This document shows positions 35,505-44,225 of a stretch of 64,000 bases of DNA, piece by piece. A program made the position numbers and the translations under genes. This stretch comes from CBDCGJ01 sp965238305 (GTDB lineage: Bacteria; Pseudomonadota; Alphaproteobacteria; GCA-2731375). The DNA is taken from the NCBI GenBank assembly GCA_965238305.1, contig CBDEHK010000001.1, positions 2,294,001-2,358,000 of the forward strand, in the 5' to 3' direction. The stretch's first letter is position 1, and each line of letters begins with the position of its first letter. The notes beneath the pieces were generated by a model. That model ran no database searches. It saw only the letters and a program-made list of their open reading frames with translations, and was not told the origin of the DNA.

Positions 35505-38500
35505 CTATGCAATCGTATCGTACCCGCGAAGGCGGCTTGATCGACCGAACCCGAGTGTTGAGCTTCACTTTCGACGGCAAGCTTTATACGGGCCATCCTG
35601 GCGATATCCTGGCCTCGGCGTTGCTGGCGAATGGCATCCATTTGGTTGGCCGTAGTTTTAAGTATCACCGACCCAGGGGCATTCTTGCTGCCGGGATGGA
35701 GGAGCCAAACGCATTGGTTCAGCTTCGAACCGGCAATCGCAGCGAGCCCAACCAACGAGCTACCCAGATTGAATTATATGATGGCCTAATAGCCGAAAGT
35801 CAAAATCGCTGGCCCAGCCTCAAATGGGATGTCGGAGAATTGAATAATCTGCTCGGACGTTTCCTGCCGTCCGGGTTTTATTACAAAACGTTCATGTGGC
35901 CGCCGAGCCTGTGGATGACCTATGAAAAGTATATTCGGCGTGCTGCTGGCCTTGGCAAAGCGCCACCGGGACCTGATCCCGACCAATATGACAAGACGGA
36001 TGCGCATTGTGATGTGCTGATCGTCGGTGCCGGCCCGGCTGGTCTAGCAGCAGCGCGGATGGCGGCACGGACCGGCGCGGACGTTATCCTAGTCGATGAA
36101 CAAGCCCGCCTGGGCGGTTCCTTGTTAGGAAGCGGCGAGAACATCGACGGCAAGCCGGCGGGTGAATGGGTGAAGTTGGTTGAGGCCGATCTGCAGGAAC
36201 GTGAAAATGTACGCATTCTCAGCCGCACCACGGTGACCAGTTATTTCGACCATAATTATCTGATCATGCTGGAACGCTGCCACGACCATGTCTTGATGCC
36301 GCCAGCCAATGCACCCCGACAGCGACTGTGGAAAGTTCGGGCACGGCAGGTGGTACTAGCCACTGGGGCGTTTGAACGACCCCTGGTATTTCAGGATAAT
36401 GACCGCCCCGGCGTCATGCTGGCAGGTGCCGCGCGAACCTACGCCGTCCGCTACGGTGCGCGACCCGGCAATAGGGCGGTTTTATTCACCAATAATGATG
36501 ATGCCTATCATGCGGCGCGCGATTTGCTGGATCACGGTGTAAAAATCGCCGCGATTGTTGATTGCCGGGCCCAAGTACCGGTGCAAACGCTTGAACTTCT
36601 TGCGGGTCACAATATCGATATTCTGAATGGGCGTGCGATTTCTTCGGTCGTTGGTCGTAAACACGTGGAAGCGGTAGAGGCGATGCATCTGAGCGATGAC
36701 GGTCAGCGGGTCACGGGGGCGCCAAGCCGGATCGATTGTGACCTTGTTTGCATGTCCGGCGGTTGGAATCCGACGGTTCATCTCTATTCGCAAGCCGGTG
36801 GAAAGTTGCGATTTGACGAGGACATTGGTTCGTTTGTGCCGGATCATTGTCGCCAGGCTGTGCGTGTTTCTGGCGCGGCGAACGGCAAATTCGATTTGTT
36901 AAGCTGTCTGCGCGAAGGAACGGAAGCAGGTGATACGGCCGCCAATGATAGCGGCTTCAAACGGAAAGGCCGGGCGCCAAAGACACCAAGCGCAGATGCG
37001 CCGACTGTCGGTGCGGCTATGCGTCCGCTATGGCTGGTTCCTAATAGAAGCGGACAGCTCGGAAAAGGCGGTAAGCATTTTGTGGATTTCCAAAACGACG
37101 TCACCGCTGGCGACATTCGCCTAGCGACCCGAGAAGGCTATCGTTCGATTGAGCATATCAAACGCTACACCACAACCGGGATGGCAACGGACCAGGGCAA
37201 GACCTCGAATGTGAATGCTTTGGCTATTGCTGCCGCTAGTTTGGGCCAGGAGGTGCCGACGGTTGGCCACACGACCTTCCGCCCACCATTCACGCCTTTG
37301 ACGTTCGGCGCCATTGCAGGGCGGGATCTCGGCGATCTGCTTGATCCGGTCAGAAAGACGCCGATGCATCATTGGCATGAGAGTAATGGGGCGATGTTTG
37401 AGCCGGTCGGGCAATGGTTGCGGCCTTATTATTATCCCCGCGACAGTGAAGACATGCACAGCGCCGTCATGCGGGAAGCTAAAGCGGCACGCGAAAGTGT
37501 TGGCATCCTGGATGCGACGACCCTGGGAAAAATAGATATTCAGGGCAAAGACGCGCCAGAGTTTCTGAACCGCATCTATACCAATGCCTGGAAAGCCCTA
37601 AAGGTTGGCGCCTGCCGTTATGGTTTGATGCTGCAGGAAGATGGCATGCTGTTCGATGATGGGGTTACCGCGCGCCTGGCGGAAGACCGATATCATATGA
37701 CGACAACAACGGGCGGTGCCGCACGCGTCTTGGCCTGGTTGGAAAACTGGTCGCAGACGGAGTGGCCGGAATTGGAGGTTTATTTCAATTCCTGCACCGA
37801 GCATTGGGCAGTTGCCAGTATTTGCGGGCCTAATGCACGAAAGCTGCTAACGGAATTGGTGGAAGATATAGATTTGGCGCCGGATGCATTCCCATTTCTG
37901 ACTTTTCAAGATGCCAAAGTCGCCGGCATCCCGGCACGCATATTTCGGATTTCATTCACCGGTGAGCTGGCATTTGAAATCAATGTACCGGCAAGCTACG
38001 GTATCGCGCTTTGGCAGGCTTTGATGACAGCGGGCGAAAAATACAACATCACACCATATGGCACGGAAGCGATGCATGTGCTGCGAGCCGAAGTTGGGTT
38101 CATCATTGTTGGGCAGGACACCGATGGCACCGTCACGCCGGTTGATCTAGGTATGGAATGGGCCGTCAGCCGGAAGAAGGATTTTATTGGCAAACGCTCC
38201 TTATCCAGAGCAGATACAGGGCGGGCGGATCGTAAACAGTTGGTGGGCCTTTTGACTGACAATCCCAACATCGTGATTCCGGAAGGCGCCCAATTGGTCG
38301 CGCGAAAAGACTTGAGCCCACCTGTCCCAATGGTCGGCCACGTTACGTCGAGTTATGAAAGCCCAAATCTTGGTCGTTCGATCGCATTGGCCTTGTTAAG
38401 TCGTGGTGGCGATCGCCATGGCGAGAAAATTAATGTTGCGTTTGATGGACAATCCGTTGTGGCGACGATAACGCAACCAAAATTCTTCGATCTGGAAGGG

Positions 38501-38518
38501 GAGCGCGCCCGTGGCTGA
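35501..38518 (+). CDS. soxA: Sarcosine oxidase subunit alpha
   Basis: The large subunit, 1005 residues. An N-terminal ferredoxin-like 2Fe-2S_4 type domain (GRSFKYHRPRGI) is followed by an NAD-binding domain with VGAGPAGLAAARMAARTG and a pyridine nucleotide-disulphide oxidoreductase core. The C-terminal half is a GcvT-like tetrahydrofolate-binding domain (DATTLGKIDIQGKDAPEFLN to the end) that turns the imine carbon into methylene-THF. The start overlaps soxD and the end overlaps soxG by eight bases, so the four subunits are made together. Confidence 0.97.
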   Translation: MTMQSYRTREGGLIDRTRVLSFTFDGKLYTGHPGDILASALLANGIHLVGRSFKYHRPRGILAAGMEEPNALVQLRTGNRSEPNQRATQIELYDGLIAESQNRWPSLKWDVGELNNLLGRFLPSGFYYKTFMWPPSLWMTYEKYIRRAAGLGKAPPGPDPDQYDKTDAHCDVLIVGAGPAGLAAARMAARTGADVILVDEQARLGGSLLGSGENIDGKPAGEWVKLVEADLQERENVRILSRTTVTSYFDHNYLIMLERCHDHVLMPPANAPRQRLWKVRARQVVLATGAFERPLVFQDNDRPGVMLAGAARTYAVRYGARPGNRAVLFTNNDDAYHAARDLLDHGVKIAAIVDCRAQVPVQTLELLAGHNIDILNGRAISSVVGRKHVEAVEAMHLSDDGQRVTGAPSRIDCDLVCMSGGWNPTVHLYSQAGGKLRFDEDIGSFVPDHCRQAVRVSGAANGKFDLLSCLREGTEAGDTAANDSGFKRKGRAPKTPSADAPTVGAAMRPLWLVPNRSGQLGKGGKHFVDFQNDVTAGDIRLATREGYRSIEHIKRYTTTGMATDQGKTSNVNALAIAAASLGQEVPTVGHTTFRPPFTPLTFGAIAGRDLGDLLDPVRKTPMHHWHESNGAMFEPVGQWLRPYYYPRDSEDMHSAVMREAKAARESVGILDATTLGKIDIQGKDAPEFLNRIYTNAWKALKVGACRYGLMLQEDGMLFDDGVTARLAEDRYHMTTTTGGAARVLAWLENWSQTEWPELEVYFNSCTEHWAVASICGPNARKLLTELVEDIDLAPDAFPFLTFQDAKVAGIPARIFRISFTGELAFEINVPASYGIALWQALMTAGEKYNITPYGTEAMHVLRAEVGFIIVGQDTDGTVTPVDLGMEWAVSRKKDFIGKRSLSRADTGRADRKQLVGLLTDNPNIVIPEGAQLVARKDLSPPVPMVGHVTSSYESPNLGRSIALALLSRGGDRHGEKINVAFDGQSVVATITQPKFFDLEGERARG

Positions 38519-39134
38519 CAGTTATTTACGGCGCACCCCATTGGCGCATCTGGGCCTGGCGTCGCAAGCTGCCGTGTCGCTTCCGGCGGGTCAAATAGGT
38601 TTGGCGGAAGTTGTTCCAGCGGGACAGTTGGCGATACGTGGCGAAAGTTCGGATAAAAAGTTTCTAGAGGCATTCGCGTCCGGCTTTGGTTTTGAGCTAC
38701 CGGTTAGGGCGTGCCGCGCCATCACGAATGATGACATAACGGTCTTGTGGTTGGGACCCAATGAATGGCTGCTGTGCAGCGAAAATTTAGCTGGACCGAC
38801 CCTTGAAGACAAAGCAGCTTCGGTGTTCGCAGAATGCCATCATGCGATTACCGATGTCAGTGAAAGCCGCGTCATAATTCGCGTGCAAGGACAGCCGGTG
38901 CGCACTTTGTTGGCAAAAGGATCATCGATTAACTTCCATCCGAACAAGATTGCGGTTGATGATTGCCCATCGTCATCTTTGGCCCGTTGCCATGCGACAT
39001 TTCATTTGCGAGAAAGCAGCAATGACGGCGACTGCGTCGATATTTATGTTCACTGCAGTTTCGCGGAATACGCCTGGCATTGGTTGCGCGCTGCGGCGCG
39101 CGAGATCGGTACTGTTGTATTGGAAGCCAATTAA
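38511..39134 (+). CDS. soxG: Sarcosine oxidase subunit gamma
   Basis: The gamma subunit, 207 residues, related to the GcvT fold but smaller. It starts at GTG 38511 inside the end of soxA. Recognisable parts are LRRTPLAHLGL at the N-terminus, VLWLGPNEWLLC in the centre and DVSESRVIIRVQGQPVRTLL. It completes the heterotetramer. The operon carries no downstream folate genes (glyA, folD, purU) within the window. The stop is three bases from the convergent biotinyl carrier gene. Confidence 0.94.
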   Translation: MADSYLRRTPLAHLGLASQAAVSLPAGQIGLAEVVPAGQLAIRGESSDKKFLEAFASGFGFELPVRACRAITNDDITVLWLGPNEWLLCSENLAGPTLEDKAASVFAECHHAITDVSESRVIIRVQGQPVRTLLAKGSSINFHPNKIAVDDCPSSSLARCHATFHLRESSNDGDCVDIYVHCSFAEYAWHWLRAAAREIGTVVLEAN

Positions 39135-39137
39135 AGG

Positions 39138-39359
39138 TTAGCCGTCCATAATCGCAACGTCTTGACCTTCTTCCACGGGGTCGCCTTCACTTACCAGGAT
39201 ATCAGTGACGGTACCATCGGAGGGTGCACCTATTGGAATTTCCATTTTCATTGATTCTAAGACGATAATTGGGTCGTCTTCGCCGATACGATCCCCAACT
39301 TTTGCCTCTATTTGCCACACTTTGCCAGTTACTTCCGACTGTACGCGTATTTCCGCCAC
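39138..39359 (-). CDS. Small biotin carboxyl carrier protein
   Basis: A 73-residue stand-alone biotinyl domain. The biotin-accepting lysine lies in the classic ESMKMEIP motif (Lys near residue 38), within two symmetrical beta-hairpins (GKVWQIEAKVGDRI and GTVTDILVSEGDPV). Such short carriers serve acyl-CoA or urea-type carboxylases. No biotin carboxylase or carboxyltransferase gene lies in the window, so its partner must be elsewhere. It is convergent with soxG. Confidence 0.88.
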   Translation of the reverse strand: MAEIRVQSEVTGKVWQIEAKVGDRIGEDDPIIVLESMKMEIPIGAPSDGTVTDILVSEGDPVEEGQDVAIMDG

Positions 39360-39461
39360 TTTTGATCTCCGTTCAATTTAGTCGTTAACTCGACGGCATC
39401 CTGTGTCGCCAAGGCAAATAGGTCAAGTTCGCGAGACGGGATTTTTTAATATTACACATCT

Positions 39462-39692
39462 CTACAATCCCACCTTTGTGATTTTAATGGAGATTTGGTC
39501 GCTTTCCATTGTATTCGACACAAATATATGACCGTTGGCTTCACAAAAGGCTAGGAAATCCGGAGGGGCGCCTGGATCATCTGTTAAGACGATCAGACAG
39601 TCGCCTGCCGCAAGTTCAGAAAGTTTTTTTCTGGCACGAAGCACAGGCAACGGACATTTCAAACCAAGCGTGTCCAATGTTTCCGTTTGCAT
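39462..39692 (-). CDS. TusA-family sulfurtransferase
   Basis: A 76-residue persulfide carrier. The active Cys is in LGLKCPLPVLRARKKL, the family signature, and the C-terminal half has the two-strand pattern of the TusA fold. TusA-like proteins hand sulfane sulfur to tRNA thiolation, molybdenum cofactor or sulfur-oxidation enzymes. The frame stays open upstream to 39767. The start at 39692 is chosen because the residue pattern of TusA begins there. It is divergent from a CcdA-like gene and close to a SqrR-like regulator and a TauE permease, which points to sulfane-sulfur traffic. Confidence 0.87.
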   Translation of the reverse strand: MQTETLDTLGLKCPLPVLRARKKLSELAAGDCLIVLTDDPGAPPDFLAFCEANGHIFVSNTMESDQISIKITKVGL

Positions 39693-39883
39693 ATAATTTG
39701 TTACCGATTTCGTTGAAAATTCGAACTTTAGTGGGGTATTTGTGACAGGAGAAAATCTGAGGGTCAATGCATTGTGATATGTAAGGACTTGGACTTGATT
39801 TGATTCAATGTACGGTTCACATAAAATACGTCATATATTTGGTATTTATTCAAAGTTCGAAGCAAGAATAGGTTAGTTATTGT

Positions 39884-40642
39884 ATGGATGGCTTGTTTGT
39901 CTCATATGCTGGCGCGGTTGGCGGTGGCTTCCTTAGTTTTTTGTCGCCTTGCGTTTTGCCTTTGGTCCCGGCCTATCTCTGCTTTTTAGGTGGGGTGTCG
40001 TTAGACCAGTTGACGGCCCAAACCGGCCAAGTGGAGGAGCAGGGACTACGCTTCAACAATCAACAAGTTTTTTTTGCTGCTTTAGCGTTTGTTTTAGGAT
40101 TTAGCGTTGTCTTCGTCAGTTTAGGTGCGTCGGCATCTGCGATCAGCGGATTGATCCTCGATCACAAGGAACTATTGGGAAAGATCGCTGGCGTTGTTAT
40201 CATTTTCTTCGGCCTGCATTTCATCGGGCTCCTACGTATTCCGTTTCTGAATTATGAGGCCAGAGTACATCTGAGCGAACGACCGGCCGGCTTAACCGGT
40301 GCTTTTGTTATTGGCTTGGCATTTGCTTTCGGCTGGACGCCATGCATCGGACCGGTATTGAGCGCTGTGTTATCTGTGGCGGCGCAAGCGGATAGTCTAT
40401 TTTATGGTACGACATTGCTCGGTGCTTATGCACTTGGATTGGGGGTTCCGTTTCTATTGGCTGCATTTGCGGCGCGACCGTTCTTGCGGTGGATGGCGCG
40501 TGCCAGACGCCACATGCGTATGATCGAAACGGCAATTGGTGGATTATTGATACTGACGGGAATATTGTTCGTGATGAATTCGTTCGAAGTGCTAAGCTAT
40601 TGGTTATTAGAAACTTTTCCGTTTTTTACTGAAATTGGATAA
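39884..40642 (+). CDS. ccdA: CcdA-family thiol-redox membrane protein
   Basis: A 252-residue inner-membrane protein with about six hydrophobic segments. The two redox cysteines of the DsbD/CcdA family are in FLSPCVLPLVPAYLCFLGG (near residue 22) and GWTPCIGPVLS. It moves electrons from cytoplasmic thioredoxin to periplasmic thiol proteins. In alphaproteobacteria one paralogue serves cytochrome c maturation, while another sits in sulfur-oxidation clusters, which this context favours. The intergenic region shared with tusA is 191 bases and AT-rich. Confidence 0.9.
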   Translation: MDGLFVSYAGAVGGGFLSFLSPCVLPLVPAYLCFLGGVSLDQLTAQTGQVEEQGLRFNNQQVFFAALAFVLGFSVVFVSLGASASAISGLILDHKELLGKIAGVVIIFFGLHFIGLLRIPFLNYEARVHLSERPAGLTGAFVIGLAFAFGWTPCIGPVLSAVLSVAAQADSLFYGTTLLGAYALGLGVPFLLAAFAARPFLRWMARARRHMRMIETAIGGLLILTGILFVMNSFEVLSYWLLETFPFFTEIG

Positions 40643-40774
40643 GAGTGCTTGAGGATTGGCATTAAGTTTCGATTGGCCAGCGAAAGTTTTTTCTTCATTT
40701 TTGCAGCATAATCAGCTATTTGTAGGTGCTTATATTAGAACAAAGTTTTTTTTTAAATTAATAGAGAGTTGACC

Positions 40775-41119
40775 ATGCAAAAACGTGTAATTAATTTATC
40801 TGCATTTGGCAGTCGCACAAAAAAATCCATAAACCAAGGAAGCAAAATACTTAGATCGATCGGGAATGAGCGCCGGTTGATGATTGTTTGTTATTTGATT
40901 GAAAAAGAGCGTCATGTTGGCGAGCTGGAAAAATTGATTGGCATTAGTCAATCTGCGTTGTCACAGCATTTGGCTCGTTTACGTCTTGATGGCTTGGTAA
41001 GGACGCGACGAGACGCGCAGTGTGTATTTTATTCCCTGGCAAAAGACAAAGAAGAAATGATTTCCGACATTGTCAGTATACTCCGTGGTACATATGAAAA
41101 ACGGGTTGCTGCTGCGTAG
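40775..41119 (+). CDS. ArsR-family regulator, SqrR/BigR-like
   Basis: A 114-residue winged-helix protein. NERRLMIVCYLI (helix 2, Cys39) and ISQSALSQHLARLRLDGLV (recognition helix) are the pattern of the persulfide-sensing SqrR/BigR branch. SqrR and BigR sense sulfane sulfur by linking the helix-2 Cys to a second Cys in the C-terminal helix. Here the C-terminal helix has no Cys, while Cys83 lies in the wing (RRDAQCVFYSL). ATG 40775 is preferred to TTG 40769 because AGAGAG (40762-40767) is correctly spaced. It probably controls the surrounding tusA, ccdA and tauE genes. Confidence 0.88.
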   Translation: MQKRVINLSAFGSRTKKSINQGSKILRSIGNERRLMIVCYLIEKERHVGELEKLIGISQSALSQHLARLRLDGLVRTRRDAQCVFYSLAKDKEEMISDIVSILRGTYEKRVAAA

Positions 41120-41147
41120 TACCATTTGTTCTGAAATTTGATTTTGA

Positions 41148-41179
41148 AGGGCCTGAACTTAACGTTCAGGCCTTTCTTT
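41148..41179 (+). terminator. Rho-independent terminator after the ArsR-family gene
   Basis: GGCCTGAAC (41150-41158) pairs exactly with GTTCAGGCC (41164-41172) across a five-base loop. A T-rich run, TTTCTTT, follows. It separates the regulator from the tauE transcript. Confidence 0.87.
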
Positions 41180-41280
41180 GTTCAACGTTGCCGGCGCTGA
41201 AAATCTATGTCGAGTTGGCGTGTTTTGGACTGTTTTCAAATCAGAAAGATAGGCTCTAGTAATTATCCTCTATTTGTCAT

Positions 41281-41340
41281 ATTCACGGAATGATTTTACG
41301 ATTACAGAGTTTGACGTTATTTTTACTTTCAAGCTGTAAC
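41281..41340 (+). promoter_or_regulatory. Possible tauE promoter with a short palindrome upstream
   Basis: TTGACG (41311-41316) and TGTAAC (41335-41340) are 18 bases apart and could be -35 and -10 elements. Twenty bases upstream is ATTC-ACG-GAAT (41281-41291), a perfect four-base inverted repeat. ATTC/GAAT half-sites also occur in reported SqrR/BigR operators, but the spacing here is shorter, so the assignment to the local ArsR regulator is speculative. Confidence 0.35.
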
Positions 41341-41426
41341 CTGGGCTTCGGACTGAGCGTTGGCAGAGTTGGCATCTGCAGAGCAACATCAAACTGCAGC
41401 TTAATTATCAGAGTGTAGACCCGGCA

Positions 41427-42347
41427 ATGCAGGTATATTTACCAATAGCTGAAGTCTCGTTGAATGTTTTCATCCTTCTTGGCATGGGCGGAGGCGTCGG
41501 ATTTCTTTCTGGCTTGTTTGGGGTCGGCGGCGGATTTTTGATGACACCCTTACTCATCTTTTCGGGTGTCCCGCCAGTTGTCGCGGTGGCGACCGAAGCT
41601 AATCAAATTGTAGCCTCTTCAGTTTCTGGCGCGTTGGCCCATTGGCGGCGTGGAAATGTCGATTTCAAGATGGGGCTCGTTCTTCTATCTGGTGGCGTTG
41701 TTGGTTCGACACTTGGCGTCTGGCTGTTCAGTTTGTTGCGCGAACTTGGACAAGTTGATCTGGTAATTCGGCTTTCCTACGTTGTGTTTTTGGGTACTAT
41801 CGGTGGTCTCATGCTGGTTGAAAGTTTGAGGACCATTCGCCGCCAACGCAAGCCAGGCGGTCCCAGGCGTAAACTGCATCAGCACAATTGGATGCATGGG
41901 TTACCCTTCAAAATGCGGTTTCGCCGCTCAAAACTCTATATCAGTGCTCTATTACCTTTTTCTATCGGAATATTGGTGGGTATTCTTTCGGCGATCATGG
42001 GTGTTGGTGGCGGTTTTATTATGGTACCGGCGATGATTTACATGCTGGGTATGCCGACATCAGTTGTGGTGGGGACTTCGCTGTTTCAAATCATCTTCGT
42101 CACTGCGAACGTGACCTTTTTGCAGTCATGGCAAAATCAAACTGTCGATATCATGTTAGCACTCGTGCTCCTTGTTGGCGGTGTAATTGGCGCACAATTG
42201 GGAACCCGTGCCGGCGTTCATATCAAGGGAGAATATTTACGTAGCCTGTTGGCACTGATGGTATTAGCAGTTTGCTTGAAATTGTTATTCGACCTGACGA
42301 TCACGCCGAGCGAACTTTACAGTCTCGCCGCCGCAAGGGGGCATTGA
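41427..42347 (+). CDS. TauE/SafE-family sulfite/organosulfonate exporter
   Basis: A 306-residue permease with about eight hydrophobic segments in two halves. Each half carries the glycine-rich signature: GFLSGLFGVGGGFLMTPLLI near residue 25, and GILSAIMGVGGGFIMVPAMI near residue 188. A basic cytoplasmic loop (RRQRKPGGPRRK) separates them. The family exports sulfite, sulfoacetate or similar anions. Two bases separate its stop from the next start, so it is in an operon with the TIGR02186 gene. Confidence 0.9.
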   Translation: MQVYLPIAEVSLNVFILLGMGGGVGFLSGLFGVGGGFLMTPLLIFSGVPPVVAVATEANQIVASSVSGALAHWRRGNVDFKMGLVLLSGGVVGSTLGVWLFSLLRELGQVDLVIRLSYVVFLGTIGGLMLVESLRTIRRQRKPGGPRRKLHQHNWMHGLPFKMRFRRSKLYISALLPFSIGILVGILSAIMGVGGGFIMVPAMIYMLGMPTSVVVGTSLFQIIFVTANVTFLQSWQNQTVDIMLALVLLVGGVIGAQLGTRAGVHIKGEYLRSLLALMVLAVCLKLLFDLTITPSELYSLAAARGH

Positions 42348-42349
42348 CG

Positions 42350-43084
42350 ATGATCCGCCTACTTTCGGTGATTTTGATTTTAATCACAAGCCTTTCGACA
42401 TTACGTGCGCAACCGATCGTAGCTGATTTAAGTGAGCATCTTATTGCGGTGACGACCGGCTTTAGCGGTGCGGAATTATTGCTATTTGGGGCCGTTGAAG
42501 AGGGTGGCGACGTTGTTGTGGTGATCCGTGGACCGGCCGAAGATCTGAACGTCAGAAAGAAAGATCGTATTGCCGGCATATGGGTCAATCAAGACGCCAT
42601 GGAATTCGTCGATGTCCCATCTTATTACAATGTAGCGGCGAGTTCGAACATCAATGATATCGCTTCACGGAGTGTCCGGGGACGTAATCAAATCGGCGTG
42701 GAAAACATAGTCATCCGGCCTAAAATCAGTCCAAAAGATATCCGCTATGTTGGCTATCGATCAGCGTTGATCCGCAACAAAATTGCGGCAAATTTGTATT
42801 CCGCGATGCCTGGAAAGATACATTTCATTGGTAAACGATTGTTCCGCACCGACGTGGTATTTCCCTCCAATGTCCCGACAGGCGCTTACACGATATTTGT
42901 ATATTTACTTAAAGACGGAGTTATTCAAAGTGCTCAATCGACACCATTGGAAGTCTCGAAAGTCGGCGTCGGCGCTCAAATCTACGAGTTCGCACATGCT
43001 TACTCCGCGATATATGGTATTGTGGCGATATTGGTCGCATTGGTCTCGGGTTGGTTTGCCAGCGCAATATTCAAACGGGTTTAG
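42350..43084 (+). CDS. TIGR02186-family membrane-anchored periplasmic protein
   Basis: A 244-residue protein from ATG 42350. It has an N-terminal signal peptide (hydrophobic LLSVILILITSLSTLRA), a beta-rich periplasmic part beginning IVADLSEHLIAVTTGFSGAE, and one C-terminal membrane helix (YGIVAILVALVSGWFASAIF) with a short basic tail. This is the architecture of the alphaproteobacterial family TIGR02186, regularly found next to TauE/SafE permeases. Its biochemical role is not known to me. It may be an accessory subunit of the exporter (inference). Confidence 0.85.
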   Translation: MIRLLSVILILITSLSTLRAQPIVADLSEHLIAVTTGFSGAELLLFGAVEEGGDVVVVIRGPAEDLNVRKKDRIAGIWVNQDAMEFVDVPSYYNVAASSNINDIASRSVRGRNQIGVENIVIRPKISPKDIRYVGYRSALIRNKIAANLYSAMPGKIHFIGKRLFRTDVVFPSNVPTGAYTIFVYLLKDGVIQSAQSTPLEVSKVGVGAQIYEFAHAYSAIYGIVAILVALVSGWFASAIFKRV

Positions 43085-43146
43085 GACGGTTAGCAGACAG
43101 GTAAGGACAAACTTTAACCGAAGTTGCGGGCCCGTGCTGTTGCGAA

Positions 43147-44022
43147 TTAAAGGGCAGCCGGCGCCTTTCGTGCCGGTTTTGGGATGAAATCGGAGCGTTT
43201 GCCGTTCGCCAAAAGGATTTCGTGTGACATATCACCTTGTGGATAATCGGCAACCTCGATTGAAACATTGGGGTTGACCGAGATATCTTCATGATAAATC
43301 GTTATTCCTTGCATTTGGTCATCTATTTTTTCAGCGACACTATGGCAGTGATCCCACCAAGTATTCTGTAGCATCAGGCAGAATTGATTATCCGATAGTC
43401 GAGCCAACAAATCTGCTTGCCTGGTATTCCGTTCCATGACTTTTGCTACTTCAATCATCATTGTTTGCGCCGGCGTGTAACCAAATTCAGCGAAAACGGA
43501 TGGATAGTTGTTGACCGTCACATACATCAATACACCGCGAGAATCCGTGCGTTGGTTCTCGGCTAAAACAACCCGGAAAAATTCTTGAAAACTTGCGGCA
43601 TTAACGGCACCAGTGACACGATCGGCGCCCGGACCTTCACGAAGTTCATCTTCCAGATTGAGTAATCTTTTGCCATTTTTCAGGCGCAGCCACAATTCAA
43701 TCGTATTGAGCGGTTTAGTTAGATAGACATCTGCGCCTGCCTCGAGGCCGGCCATCAAGCTGTCTTTGTCAGACATTGCTGTGTAGAAAACGATATAGGT
43801 GTATCGATCGCGCTTGAGCTTGCGTATCGCCTTACATAGGTCCGGCCCCATCATACCGGGAAGATCCCAATCGAGTATGACCATTCGGTATGGTTCTTTT
43901 TTTAGCGCCTCGAATGCAGCCAAACCGTCGCTTTCAATGACAACGGTATGTCCCCATTTCTCGAATTTGCTCTGCATCAGCCGGGCGACCAATTTGTCGC
44001 TATCGACAATCAGAATTTTCAT
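43147..44022 (-). CDS. Response regulator with degenerate GGDEF domain
   Basis: A 291-residue protein. The receiver domain (1-120) is intact: acidic pocket Asp7/Asp9, phospho-acceptor Asp51 in VILDWDLPGMMG, Thr81, and Lys103 in YLTKPLN. The second domain (about 135-270) follows the GGDEF fold, but the signature is SDNQF at 210-214 (RLSDNQFCLML). Diguanylate cyclase activity is therefore unlikely and a binding or scaffold role is more probable. It is the last gene of the minus-strand Tad pilus run, 203 bases after the secretin-N protein, and may control pilus assembly. No histidine kinase is adjacent. Confidence 0.85.
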   Translation of the reverse strand: MKILIVDSDKLVARLMQSKFEKWGHTVVIESDGLAAFEALKKEPYRMVILDWDLPGMMGPDLCKAIRKLKRDRYTYIVFYTAMSDKDSLMAGLEAGADVYLTKPLNTIELWLRLKNGKRLLNLEDELREGPGADRVTGAVNAASFQEFFRVVLAENQRTDSRGVLMYVTVNNYPSVFAEFGYTPAQTMMIEVAKVMERNTRQADLLARLSDNQFCLMLQNTWWDHCHSVAEKIDDQMQGITIYHEDISVNPNVSIEVADYPQGDMSHEILLANGKRSDFIPKPARKAPAAL

Positions 44023-44087
44023 TACACTCGCAGCGCTCCCTCAAACGCAGTATTCAAACCAAAAGCCCCCGTTTTACAATTCGCCCG

Positions 44088-44113
44088 TCGGCCATTATTT
44101 ATCGGCCATTATT
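44088..44113. repeat. Short tandem direct repeat upstream of the response regulator
   Basis: TCGGCCATTATT occurs twice (44088-44099 and 44102-44113), separated by TA, a 14-base period. It lies 66 bases upstream of the minus-strand response-regulator start, where a regulator could bind as a direct-repeat dimer. A chance duplication is also possible. Confidence 0.5.
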
Positions 44114-44225
44114 GTTAACTGCATGTGATAATGGAGACTATTTGTATAAAGTCTGTACCCACTACTCATTGCTTGATCGATCGAATTAGCAGTTCCTCCA
44201 ACAATCCTTGTTTATATCCAAATTA

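Larger units (their letters stand above)
41120..41426 (+). other. Intergenic region between arsR and tauE
   Basis: A 307-base stretch without a convincing gene. It holds the arsR terminator near its left end. Further right are an ATTC-ACG-GAAT palindrome and a possible promoter ahead of tauE. The middle (about 41180-41270) shows nothing I can interpret. Confidence 0.6.
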
